Shown: positions 24,772 to 33,196 of the stretch, piece after piece
Position numbering within the stretch: position 1 is the first letter of the stretch
Layout: the number at the start of each line of letters is the position of its first letter
Assembly: GCF_047553015.1 (NCBI RefSeq)
Contig: NZ_CP180212.1
Coordinates: forward strand, 1,426,001 to 1,490,000
Length of the DNA: 64,000 nucleotides
Direction: 5' to 3'
DNA from: Carnobacterium_A sp047553015
GTDB taxonomy: Bacteria; Bacillota; Bacilli; Lactobacillales; Carnobacteriaceae
Translations under genes and position numbers: made by a program
Notes under the pieces: model-generated
What the model saw: the letters and a program-made list of their open reading frames with translations, nothing else
Database searches by the model: none
Told to the model about the DNA's origin: nothing

Positions 24772-25860
24772 TTATTTTTTAAATGCAAACTTGAATTTTT
24801 GCCATGGCTTAATTAAATCTAGTAAGAAGACTTCTTCTTCCACAACACATCCAACTACATTTGTTCTACCCGAATTTTCCATTGGCAAACGTGCAACTTG
24901 CAATTCACCTGCATAACGAGCATAGAGAGAACTTTCGATTAAGATATCTCCTTTTTTGATCGCTGGTGTATTAAATGCTGGGAAGTCATGTCCACTATAT
25001 TTCACTCGACTTTGTGTTGAACGAATAACGTAATCTGACACATCACCACGGTTATAGTGAGGTTCTTCTAACACAATTTTCCGCTCTGTTTCGGGACTTT
25101 CTTTAACTAGTTCACAATTAAGAATCAGTTGATATGGATCTATTTCGCTCAAGGCTTTTAGTTCTTCCTCGGATGCAAAAGCGTTTCCAATAATAACGTC
25201 ATCAATTAGTTCAGTTGCCCACAAATGTTTGGCTTGGGTCACAATAGGCAATTCGCGGTGCATCTCTAGTGTACAAAGTCCTTCGCTTACAGGCCATGGT
25301 CCAATAGTAGCTGTTTTAGAACTAACAAAAGCAGCGGTTTTAATTCCTTGCTCTTTGTATTGTTTGCTTGTTGCAATAAAATGATCGTAGCCTAAGCCTG
25401 TGTATCTATGAGGATAAAAATTATGGCATCCATATAAATTAGACGGATTTGCTTGATAACTTAAAATATTCTCTAAGTATTTGGTTCCATTACTAATGTT
25501 CAGTTCTATTTTCAATCCTTGAGGATTAAACGTCATAACTGACTCTTCATTTCCTGTAAACCCATTGTCTAAACGAATTCCATTTGCGCCTATTTCTTTG
25601 AAAAAAGATAAATCAGTGTAACTAATTCCTAGTTCTTCAAAAAGCTGTGGGCTCACATCTGCAATGACTTCCATTTTGTTTTCTTTAGCAACTGCGATAA
25701 TTTCTTTAAATTCTTTAATAACTTTTTCTTTATTTCCTTCTACGGATAGTAAACAAGTAAAGATTCGTTTGAAGTTGTATTTTGAAGCTAATTCAATATA
25801 CGCCTTTACCTCTTCTACTTCACTATGATTGGGATAAACTGAAATTCCTAATCTTCTCAA
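24772..25860 (-). CDS. DUF871 protein, probable GH170-type 6-phosphoglycosidase
   Basis: A 362-residue TIM-barrel protein (MRRLGISVYPNHSEVEEVKAY at the start; CHNFYPHRYTGLGYDHF in the barrel) with a C-terminal beta domain. DUF871 includes staphylococcal MupG, a 6-phospho-N-acetylmuramidase that cleaves MurNAc6P-GlcNAc after PTS uptake. Here it opens an operon with a cellobiose-family IIC and not a MurP-type IIBC, so the disaccharide may differ. The promoter (26072-26100) and operator (26038-26070) lie upstream. No murQ etherase is present in the window. Confidence 0.85.
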   Translation of the reverse strand: MRRLGISVYPNHSEVEEVKAYIELASKYNFKRIFTCLLSVEGNKEKVIKEFKEIIAVAKENKMEVIADVSPQLFEELGISYTDLSFFKEIGANGIRLDNGFTGNEESVMTFNPQGLKIELNISNGTKYLENILSYQANPSNLYGCHNFYPHRYTGLGYDHFIATSKQYKEQGIKTAAFVSSKTATIGPWPVSEGLCTLEMHRELPIVTQAKHLWATELIDDVIIGNAFASEEELKALSEIDPYQLILNCELVKESPETERKIVLEEPHYNRGDVSDYVIRSTQSRVKYSGHDFPAFNTPAIKKGDILIESSLYARYAGELQVARLPMENSGRTNVVGCVVEEEVFLLDLIKPWQKFKFAFKK

Positions 25861-25896
25861 TTTATTGACTCCTCTCTTTTCTCAGAAAAATAAATT

Positions 25897-25910
25897 CGAA
25901 AGCGGATTCA
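25897..25910 (-). promoter_or_regulatory. Candidate cre site (CcpA) upstream of DUF871
   Basis: The minus strand reads TGAATCCGCTTTCG, which fits the cre consensus TGWAANCGNTNWCA with two mismatches. It lies between the promoter and the DUF871 start, a place where CcpA would act as a roadblock. Fit and position support catabolite repression but do not prove it. Confidence 0.4.
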
Positions 25911-26037
25911 TTTCAATGGTATTAAACTAGCAAAAATGAACAGTTTACTCATATAGATCTTTTATTAAACGAAAGATCATTTATTTTGTTCTCTTGCTCC
26001 CTTCTTTAGGATAGATAGTTTCTTTGTGTTATCCATC

Positions 26038-26070
26038 TTAATTAAATTAATTAACTAAGCTGTTAATTAG
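26038..26070. promoter_or_regulatory. Operator of the DUF871-IIC operon
   Basis: TTAATTAAATTAATTAA (26038-26054) recurs exactly upstream of the ROK repressor gene (27384-27400). It overlaps an inverted repeat, TAATTAAC (26049-26056) with GTTAATTA (26062-26069). It sits directly downstream of the -10 box, where a bound repressor would block transcription. The ROK protein encoded next door is the obvious binder. Confidence 0.7.
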
Positions 26071-26071
26071 T

Positions 26072-26100
26072 ATTTTATAGACTGTTGGTTCATTTGTCAA
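26072..26100 (-). promoter_or_regulatory. SigA promoter of the DUF871-IIC operon
   Basis: On the minus strand: TTGACA (26095-26100), 17-bp spacer, TAAAAT (26072-26077). The -35 is perfect. The 5' leader is about 200 bp and carries the operator and the candidate cre site. Confidence 0.75.
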
Positions 26101-26177
26101 CACAATAATTAAAAAGTTTTTAAAAAAATAAAACGAGAGAGATTTGCTTTTAGAAAAAGGCTTCATCTCTATCGTTT

Positions 26178-27335
26178 TTAAAAAATTTCTGATAATAATA
26201 AGGCTACTGCACCTAGTATTGTTGCATTTTTTCCTAGCATCGATACTTCAATATTCGTATTTTTCCTTGCTTTTTCAGTCAATGCACGCTCTTGAATCGT
26301 ACGATGGATAGTTGGCATCAAAAATTCTTCACTATTTAAGACCCCACCTCCTAAGACAATTTTGTTAGGATTTAGCATATGTATCAAGTTTACTACGCCA
26401 ATACCGATCAATTGTCCAGTTTCTTCCAAAATAGCAAGGTAATCTTGTTTATTTTCTTTTGCATATAAATAGACATCTTCAGCTGTTAATCCCTCTGGAG
26501 CGTCTTTTATTTGTTCTTTCGCTCGGTTAACAATGGCATCACCCGTGACAAATGTCTCAAAACAGCCTCTGTTGCCGCAGCTACATAACCTACCATTCAA
26601 ATCCATGACCATATGCCCCATTTCACCTGCAATATCTTGTGCACCATAATACAGTCGGCCTTTGTCTACTATACCCGAACCGACGCCTCTTCCAATATTA
26701 ATGGCTACTAGGCTATCTACTTCTTCATGATCTCCAAACCAATATTCCCCTAATGCCATCGTTCTTGAATTATTTTCTACCATGACCATCACATTAAATT
26801 CTTTTTCAAGTTCTTCTTTAATCGGAATATCTCGTAAGCCTGAGTTAGACGAATAAAGAGAAACACCTGCTGAAACATCTACTACACCATGCATAGCAAC
26901 GCCTATACCCACTATCTTCTTCTTATCATCAATTCCTGAAAAGATTGTTCGAGCGACTTCTTTTAGCGTTTGTAAAAAATATTCTTTGCTAATATGAGGC
27001 AATATTTTTATTTCTGTTTCAGATAGAATTGTTCCTACTAAGTCAGTAGCAACGCCTTTAATCACATTTGAACCAGCATCTATCCCAATAATATAGTGTC
27101 CGTTTCGCTTAATTAAAAGCATAGTCGGTTTTCTACCGCCTCTAGATTCACCAAGGATACTTTCTTCAACTAAGTTTTCAGCAATCAGTTCCTTAACGAT
27201 ACTGCTAACAGTAGGAGGCGTTATCCCTGTCTCTTGTGCAATTTTAGCACGTGACAACGGTTCGCATAAGCGTATTTTATTTAGTATTGTTGATTTATTA
27301 ACAGATTTCATTAGTTGAAATGTTCCACGCTTCAT
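26178..27335 (-). CDS. ROK-family transcriptional repressor (XylR/NagC type)
   Basis: A 385-residue ROK repressor: winged HTH (residues about 15-65, AKIAQETGITPPTVSSIVKEL), a sugar-kinase-like fold with IGIDAGSNVIKG, and the zinc motif CSCGNRGCFETF. It is likely to release DNA when a sugar or sugar phosphate binds. It lies upstream of the DUF871-IIC operon in the same direction but with its own promoter, and both promoters carry the same 17-bp AT-rich sequence, so it probably represses both itself and the operon. Confidence 0.93.
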   Translation of the reverse strand: MKRGTFQLMKSVNKSTILNKIRLCEPLSRAKIAQETGITPPTVSSIVKELIAENLVEESILGESRGGRKPTMLLIKRNGHYIIGIDAGSNVIKGVATDLVGTILSETEIKILPHISKEYFLQTLKEVARTIFSGIDDKKKIVGIGVAMHGVVDVSAGVSLYSSNSGLRDIPIKEELEKEFNVMVMVENNSRTMALGEYWFGDHEEVDSLVAINIGRGVGSGIVDKGRLYYGAQDIAGEMGHMVMDLNGRLCSCGNRGCFETFVTGDAIVNRAKEQIKDAPEGLTAEDVYLYAKENKQDYLAILEETGQLIGIGVVNLIHMLNPNKIVLGGGVLNSEEFLMPTIHRTIQERALTEKARKNTNIEVSMLGKNATILGAVALLLSEIF

Positions 27336-27371
27336 AAGTTAGCTCCTGTCTAGTTTAATATGGTTGTTTTT

Positions 27372-27400
27372 AGTATAGCATTATTAATTAAATTAATTAA
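27372..27400 (-). promoter_or_regulatory. Promoter and operator of the ROK gene
   Basis: The minus strand has an extended -10, TGCTATACT (-10 hexamer at 27372-27377), with the shared TTAATTAAATTAATTAA sequence (27384-27400) covering the -35 region. This placement fits autorepression. Confidence 0.65.
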
Positions 27401-28280
27401 GTATTCTTTTCAATTTATATCCTTATTTATTATTTATTTTCTTATCCAGAGATTTTCTTTCTTATTTTCGTTTCATTTTCTTGGTTTATCAAACGAATGC
27501 TTGAAGAAGCGATTAAGTAACTTCTTTACTCTTTTTCTAATAGTCCCATTAAAACCTTGTCAATCACTAGTTGGCGAATTTCGACTCTTTATCTGGTTAA
27601 TTTTAATTAAACCTATGCTTTAAACTTATCTATCCTAAAGGAATGAAGTGCTTCATTTAGTCTGATTATTGAAGATAGGTGACTTTTTTTTCTTCTATAC
27701 TATTTTTTGCAATACAAATAAACAAAGGAACTTTTTTAACTAACCAAATTGGTCTACTGATTTTCTTAGTTTATCTAGCTCTTTTAGTAAAAAACTGATT
27801 GTTTTCAGTTTTAATCCTATTTTCTCTCATTATCTTATCATTAATTTGAACAAGGTTCTTTCTTTTTGACTCAGGTTCTTTCTTTTTATTGCATTTTCCA
27901 TTGAATAGAAAGGACACCTTACTTGAAGAGAGCCTCAATTAAACTAGTTGTTTTCTTTGCTAAAATTGGCTAATCTGTATGAGCAATAAGTAGTAAGATA
28001 AGCCCATCATATAGTCACCAAATCTAGTAAAGAAGATGATTTTGACTTATATTTGATGATTTCATTAAACGTGACTAATTTCCTACAATTGTTTGTTTCC
28101 GTAACATCTAGGCATTGATGAGCACCTTTTAGAATATATTTTACCTTTTAGTTCATTCTAGCAAATCTATTAAACCATCGTACGAAGAGTCTGATCACCT
28201 GCACAAAAGATGATTTAGTGCTTAAAGAACAAGGCTCTTTCTCTTTTAACTAATAGTAGTTGGTGTACTAACTAATCAAA
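27401..28280. other. About 0.9 kb without a recognisable gene
   Basis: No frame on either strand combines length with a ribosome site; the 87-codon frame at 27360-27623 runs through the ROK promoter and operator. Local structure includes a hairpin AAAACTGA/TCAGTTTT (27791-27812) and a repeated AGGTTCTTTCTTTTT (near 27851 and 27873). It may be a decayed gene, or it may carry an untranslated RNA. Confidence 0.5.
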
Positions 28281-28321
28281 AAAACTCAAACTAGCTATAA
28301 ATAACTACTAGTTTGAGTTTT
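28281..28321 (-). terminator. Terminator of the tocopherol-cyclase-like gene
   Basis: A perfect 14-bp stem, AAAACTCAAACTAG (28281-28294) with CTAGTTTGAGTTTT (28308-28321), with a T-run on the minus strand. Confidence 0.88.
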
Positions 28322-28362
28322 ATTTAATTACTCTTTTTAGATAGTAACACAAAAGAAACAGA

Positions 28363-29337
28363 TTAGTCTTCAGTGTGGTCTACTATTTCAATACCGGCAG
28401 AAGTTGTTTCATCTTTGTAATGCGTCTTTTCTGCTTTCAAATACAAGTCTATTTTTACGGCGCCACCCAATTCTTCTTTTATCACTTTTTGCATGCCAGA
28501 TACAGTCGGAGCGATTAGTTCTCCTGGATTGGTTATTTCAGCTTTAATTTTTAGTTTGGCTTTTTTATTTTCTAGACGAATCGTGACTTGTCTTCCATCT
28601 ATTTTATCGATTGTACATTTATCTCCGTGGTAAGTAGCAAAGCGGTATTCTTTATTGTCTACAACTAAATTACAAATAAAGCCTTGAAAAGCGGTTTTCA
28701 TAAAAGGGATATGGGCTTCTGAAAAAAATAAACTTGTTTCATTATTTTCAAAATGATTTGATTGAATCCAAACATATTCACGTGGAAAAGACGTACCCCA
28801 GTCTCTTTCGATGTAACCTTTCCCTGCCGAAAAATCAATTTTTTCTTTATTAACAGTAAACGAACCTTTTAGAGAGTGATTCATACTTACAATCCCATGA
28901 AAGCACTGCATCAGCGGAAAGTACGCAAAGAAGCCCATAATAGTTGGTGTCAAAATAGTCTGTTCTATCGGAGTAAACTTACCAAACTCAACTGTTCCGT
29001 TTAGCGTTACTTGTTCGTTTTTTAAATCCACTTTTACTTTTGATTGTGTGAAAATATTAGGTCCGATTTTTAGTTGAAAAGGCTCCTCTTGGTAATCAAA
29101 AGCACTTAGTGGATACCGTATATAACCTGTTTCTGTTCTTTTTTTACCTTCTTCTTGGCTTGTCATAATGTATTGCACAAAACTATGTGAATCTGCTTCA
29201 CTGAGACTAATTCCCGGAATTAAACTGATAATTTGTTTCCCATCATTTGAAACTTGTTTGTAATACCATCCTTCAAAGTATGGTTTCTTGTTCAGATTAC
29301 CTTGAAATAAAATGGCATTTGCTCGTTTCTTATTCAT
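28363..29337 (-). CDS. Tocopherol-cyclase-like / lipocalin-like protein
   Basis: A 324-residue soluble protein with the tocopherol cyclase family pattern: KKPYFEGWYYKQVSNDG near the N-terminus and YIERDWGTSFPREYVWIQ in the middle. In plants the family closes the tocopherol ring; bacterial members have no known substrate and tocopherol synthesis is absent in these bacteria. Normal in length, no signal peptide. It stands alone with a strong terminator, and the 199 bp before it (29338-29536) carry nothing I can name. Function is therefore open: binding or modification of a hydrophobic molecule is a reasonable guess. Confidence 0.8.
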   Translation of the reverse strand: MNKKRANAILFQGNLNKKPYFEGWYYKQVSNDGKQIISLIPGISLSEADSHSFVQYIMTSQEEGKKRTETGYIRYPLSAFDYQEEPFQLKIGPNIFTQSKVKVDLKNEQVTLNGTVEFGKFTPIEQTILTPTIMGFFAYFPLMQCFHGIVSMNHSLKGSFTVNKEKIDFSAGKGYIERDWGTSFPREYVWIQSNHFENNETSLFFSEAHIPFMKTAFQGFICNLVVDNKEYRFATYHGDKCTIDKIDGRQVTIRLENKKAKLKIKAEITNPGELIAPTVSGMQKVIKEELGGAVKIDLYLKAEKTHYKDETTSAGIEIVDHTED

Positions 29338-29536
29338 ATATACATGAACTCCTTTTATTTGATCACTTTAAATAGAAAATAAACTAGTAAGGCTAGAAAT
29401 TTCTTATTTATTTCAACAAACGATTCATCTCATTTTACCTGCTTTTTGATTGTTTTGGAATCGTTCAGACTCGATTAGCCCGAATTATATCCTAGCCTTT
29501 CTACTTTTTACTAACTAGAACTTCATTTTTGTTTGG

Positions 29537-29938
29537 TTAGAGTACATTGTTCTCTATTCTACTAATTAATTCCTCTACTTTTTCTTTAATTGTATTTCTT
29601 GTTTGTTTAAATTCTTCGATTGACCCACCTGAAGGGTCGTCCAATCCCCAATCTTCTCTATGTTTGCTCGGAACATTTGGGCACTCTACATTGCAACCCA
29701 TGGTTATTAAAATATCCAACTCTCTTGGGATATCCGATAATAATTTAGGCTTGTGGCTGCTCATATTTACTCCAGCTTCTTCCATTACTTTTACTGCCAA
29801 AGGTTTTACTTCAGGATAATTTTCTGTCCCTGCTGAATAGGCTTCTATAACATTATTTCCTAATTTTTTTGCCCATCCTTCTGCCATTTGTGATCGACAT
29901 GAATTGTGTACGCAAATAAAGGCTACTGTTTTTTTCAT
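29537..29938 (-). CDS. arsC: Arsenate reductase, thioredoxin-coupled type
   Basis: A 133-residue low-molecular-weight-phosphatase fold enzyme. The P-loop CVHNSCR (first Cys is the nucleophile) and the redox pair in GCNVECP match ArsC of the Staphylococcus/Bacillus type, which reduces arsenate to arsenite with thioredoxin. No arsR, arsB or acr3 lies nearby, so it is an isolated copy. A protein-tyrosine phosphatase role is less likely because of the conserved resolving cysteines. The gene is followed by the tandem repeat array on its upstream side. Confidence 0.88.
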   Translation of the reverse strand: MKKTVAFICVHNSCRSQMAEGWAKKLGNNVIEAYSAGTENYPEVKPLAVKVMEEAGVNMSSHKPKLLSDIPRELDILITMGCNVECPNVPSKHREDWGLDDPSGGSIEEFKQTRNTIKEKVEELISRIENNVL

Positions 29939-29964
29939 CTACTCTTCCTCTCATATTTAGTTTT

Positions 29965-31105
29965 TTTCACTTGTCCGTTTGACTCAGTTTTCTATAAAGA
30001 TAAGTGCCTTCTACTCTAACTGTTTAAAAAATACTAGATTGAGAGCTGTTATTTAGAGAAAACGGACAAGTTTCAGATAATTATCAAGTCAGTTGGCTAT
30101 AACAGATTCGTATTGGACAACTGAAAGTTGATTTTCTGTTCAGTTGTCTGATTGGTTGGAAAAATAGACTAGTTGGCTCGGTTTTGTTTTTCACTTGTCC
30201 GTTTTTAACTCGTTTTTCTGTAAAGATGAGTACCTTTTACTCTAACTGTTTAAAAAATACTAGATTGAGAGCTCTTGTTTAGAGAAAACGGACAAGTTTC
30301 GGATAATTATCAAGTCAGTTGTCTAAAACAGATTCGGATTGGACCAGTGATGGTTGAATTTCTATTCAGTTGTCTGATTGGTTGGAAAAATAGACTAGTT
30401 AGCTCGGTTTTGTTTTTCACTTGGCCGTTTTACTCATTTTTCTGTAAAGATGAGTACCTTTTACTCTAACTGTTAAAAAAATACTAGATTGAGAGCTCTT
30501 GTTTAGAGAAAACAGACAAGTTTCAGATAATTATCAAGTCAGTTGTCTAAAACAGATTCGGATTGAACCAGTGATGGTTGAATTTCTATTCAGCTGTCTG
30601 ATTGGTTGGAAAAATAGACTAGTTAGCTCGGTTTTGTTTTTCACTTGGCCGTTTTACTCATTTTTCTGTAAAGATGAGTACCTTCTACTCTAACTGTTAA
30701 AAAAATACTAGATTGAGAGCTCTTGTTTAGATAAAACGGACAAGTTTCGGATAATTATCAAGTCAGTTGTCTAAAACAGGCTCGGATTGGACCAGTGGTG
30801 GTTGAATTTCTATTCAGTTGCCCGATTGGTTATAAAAATAGACTAATTGGCTCGGTTTTGTCTTTCACTTGTCCGTTTTTGACTCGTTTTTCTGTGAAGA
30901 TAAGTACCTTCTACTCTAACTGTTAAAAAAATACTAGATTAAGAGCTCTTGTTTAGAGAAAACGGACAAGTTAAGGATAATTATCAAGTCAGTTGTCTAA
31001 AACAGACTCGGGTTGGACCAGTGGTGGTTGAATTTCTATTCAGTTGTCTGGTTGGTTGGAAAAATAGACTAGTTGGCTCGGTTTTGTTTTTCATTTGTCC
31101 GTTTT
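29965..31105. repeat. Tandem array of five 224-226-bp repeats plus a partial sixth
   Basis: Units start at CACTTGTCC-type motifs at 29968, 30192, 30418, 30642 and 30866, with a partial copy from 31092. Spacings are 224, 226, 224, 224 and 226 bp. The inner three copies are the most alike; the first and last differ most. Each unit carries inverted arms, ACTTGTCCGTTT and about 90-100 bp later AAACGGACAAGT. Frames inside are short, start at TTG and are broken by 2-bp indels, so the array is not protein coding. Confidence 0.9.
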
Positions 31106-31134
31106 CGACTCTATTCTGCTCATGAATCTTATTA

Positions 31135-31521
31135 TTAGCAGGTAATTTCGATTCGGTTACCGTCTGGATCTAAGATGACACTTTCAAAGTAGCCATCACC
31201 GGTTGTTCTTGGTTCTCCAACAATGTGATACCCATCTTTTCTCAACTGATTTGTCAGCCTCGTTACTTCAGATTTTGTCCCAACGCTCATTGCTAGATGA
31301 GCATAACCCAAGTACTCCTGGTTTTGTTGTTCAACGGGGAGAATGTTTTTTTTATGCATGATTTCAAGTCTTGCGCCCTCTTTGAAGGTCAAGAAATAAG
31401 ATGTAAAACCCGTTTTGTTATTTTGGTATCGATCAGTTGCTACTGCACTAAAATACGTTGCATAAAAAGCTTTTAATTTTTCTATATCTGGTGACCATAT
31501 TGCTACGTGTTCTATTTTCAT
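31135..31521 (-). CDS. VOC/glyoxalase-family protein
   Basis: A 128-residue single vicinal-oxygen-chelate domain pair: MKIEHVAIWSPDIEKLKAFY at the start, SYFLTFKEGARLEIMHKK and GYFESVILDPDGNRIEI at the end (candidate metal ligands His, Glu and Glu). This is the lactoylglutathione lyase/fosfomycin resistance-like superfamily, but the substrate cannot be read. GAGAGGAAA precedes the chosen ATG; an in-frame ATG lies two codons upstream. It lies beside the repeat array. Confidence 0.87.
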   Translation of the reverse strand: MKIEHVAIWSPDIEKLKAFYATYFSAVATDRYQNNKTGFTSYFLTFKEGARLEIMHKKNILPVEQQNQEYLGYAHLAMSVGTKSEVTRLTNQLRKDGYHIVGEPRTTGDGYFESVILDPDGNRIEITC

Positions 31522-31583
31522 TATCATTTTCCTCTCAAATTTAGTTGCCTATTGGGTTCTATTTTAAATCCAGTATAACAAAA

Positions 31584-31617
31584 AAAAGCAGCTAAGACAC
31601 TTGTCTCAACTGCTTTT
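31584..31617 (-). terminator. Terminator after the triple RidA gene
   Basis: AAAAGCAG (31584-31591) with CTGCTTTT (31610-31617), an inner GACA/TGTC stem, and an A-run at the left that gives a T-run on the minus strand. Confidence 0.78.
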
Positions 31618-31628
31618 GATTTAGCTTT

Positions 31629-32900
31629 TTATGCTACTGGAGGTGTTCCTTCAGCGTTTGATACAACTGCATCAATTTGTACTAAAGCGTCGCCTGTCAA
31701 AGCAGATACACCCACTACTGTACGAGCAGGAGTGCCCTCAGGGAAGAAGGTTGTGTAAGCTTCGTTTACAGCATCAACATCTGCAATATTTTTAAGGAAT
31801 ACATTTACTTTAACAACGTCAGCCATTTTATGGTCAACACTTTCAATAATTTCCTTGATGTTCTTCAAGCACTGTGCAGCTTGCTCTTTTACGCCACCAA
31901 CTGCCATTTCGCCTGTTTTTGAATCAATAGGCAATTGAGCAGAGATGTGGTTGTAGTGAGAAAAGGCTACTGTTTGTGTAGATAAAGGACTGATTGGAGC
32001 ATTTTTTGTGTTGTTTGCTTCAATGATTAGACCGTGTCTATCTTCAACAAGTTGTGGTGGAGTACCGTCTCCGTGTGAGACTACCGCTTCAATTTGTACT
32101 AAAGCATCCATTGGTAATGCTGTTGCTGCAATAACTGTACGTGCAGGAACATAAGCCACTGCTCTAGCGATAGCTGAGTCTGGGAAGAATGTTGTATAGA
32201 CTTCGTTTACAGCATCGATATCTGAGAAGTTTTTAAGGAAGATATTGATTTTAACGATATCGTCAAAAGGAACATCAATACTCTCTAAAATAGCTTTGAT
32301 ATTTTTTAATGCTTGAGCAGCTTGCTCTTTTACGCCACCAGTTACTAATCTACCAGATTTAGGGTCAATTGGTAATTGAGTTGATAAGTTGTTGTAATGA
32401 GAAAAGGCAACAGCTTGTGTAGATAATGCGCTCATTGGTGCACTAGGTGTATTGTTTGTTAATTTAATCAAGTCGCCTGATTGTGGTGCATCAGGAATCG
32501 TACCTTCACCATGTGAAAGAAGCACATCAACTTGTACTAAAGCATCCATTTGTAAAGCTGCAACTGCAACTACTGTACGTGTAGGAAGATAGTTTGTGAA
32601 AACTGTTTTGTAGACTTCGTCAATAGCGTCAACATCTTTGATATTTTTAACATAGATGGTTACTTTAACAATATCATTCATGATATGGTCGATGCTGTTT
32701 ACAACAGTTTTAATATTTTTAAAACATTGTTCAGCTTGCTCTTTTACACCGCCAACTACTAATTCGCCTGTTTTTGGATCGATAGGCAATTGAGCTGAAA
32801 AGTTATTGTAGTGAGAGTACGCTACCGTTTGTGAATAAGGTCCAATATTTTTTGGAGCATCTTCTGTATTTCTTCCTAATACTGCATTATAATTAGTCAT
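31629..32900 (-). CDS. Triple-domain RidA/YjgF fusion protein
   Basis: A 423-residue protein of three tandem RidA domains (about 1-135, 145-285 and 295-423), each with YSHYNN-like, QLPIDPKTG, GGVKEQA and LKNI elements. RidA monomers are about 128 residues and form trimers; three fused domains could fold as one covalent trimer. The Arg that binds the imine carboxylate is kept in all three (PTRTVV, PARTVI, PARTVV). The Glu that normally activates water is Gln in all three (ALVQV, ALVQI, ALVQI). Domain 2 has an extra 8-residue insertion, SAIARAVA. Deaminase activity may be changed. Confidence 0.9.
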   Translation of the reverse strand: MTNYNAVLGRNTEDAPKNIGPYSQTVAYSHYNNFSAQLPIDPKTGELVVGGVKEQAEQCFKNIKTVVNSIDHIMNDIVKVTIYVKNIKDVDAIDEVYKTVFTNYLPTRTVVAVAALQMDALVQVDVLLSHGEGTIPDAPQSGDLIKLTNNTPSAPMSALSTQAVAFSHYNNLSTQLPIDPKSGRLVTGGVKEQAAQALKNIKAILESIDVPFDDIVKINIFLKNFSDIDAVNEVYTTFFPDSAIARAVAYVPARTVIAATALPMDALVQIEAVVSHGDGTPPQLVEDRHGLIIEANNTKNAPISPLSTQTVAFSHYNHISAQLPIDSKTGEMAVGGVKEQAAQCLKNIKEIIESVDHKMADVVKVNVFLKNIADVDAVNEAYTTFFPEGTPARTVVGVSALTGDALVQIDAVVSNAEGTPPVA

Positions 32901-33144
32901 TTTTTTATCCCCTTTTAGCTTTTTTATTATTTGTGCTGTAACTTAATTTATAGACTCGTGCTATCAAGGCTTGGTGCCTCGTTTTGTTCTGAACTTGTCT
33001 TATCAACTATCTAAGCGTTTACACAACTACAAGTATAACAAGATTCGTTTGCTTTGACTACCATTTATTGTGAAAATTTAGAGCTGCTTTTTATCTTTAA
33101 CGTTACTTTTCTCTTTAAAAAATTCTTTCATTCTTTAATAGTGG

Positions 33145-33196
33145 AAATAAAATAAAGATAACGGAAGCAATTGCCTCCGTTATCTTTATTTTATTT
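33145..33196 (-). terminator. Terminator of the small gene at 33191
   Basis: A 21-bp near-perfect stem runs from 33145 to 33165 (ending GATAACGGA) and from 33176 to 33196 (beginning TCCGTTATC). The right arm overlaps the stop codon of the small gene. Confidence 0.85.

Noticed and set aside
27360..27623. 87-codon frame on the plus strand
   Set aside because: It lies across the ROK promoter and operator, has no ribosome site and is only Phe/Leu-rich AT sequence.
29537..29938. Part of an arsenic resistance operon
   Set aside because: No arsR, arsB/acr3 or arsA next to it; it is a lone gene.
30275..30693. Two nearly identical 64-codon frames in the tandem array
   Set aside because: They start at TTG, run over unit borders and are broken in the other copies by a stop codon and by 2-bp indels; they come from the repeat.
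29965..31105. CRISPR array
   Set aside because: Units are 224 bp with no spacer/repeat alternation and no cas genes are present.
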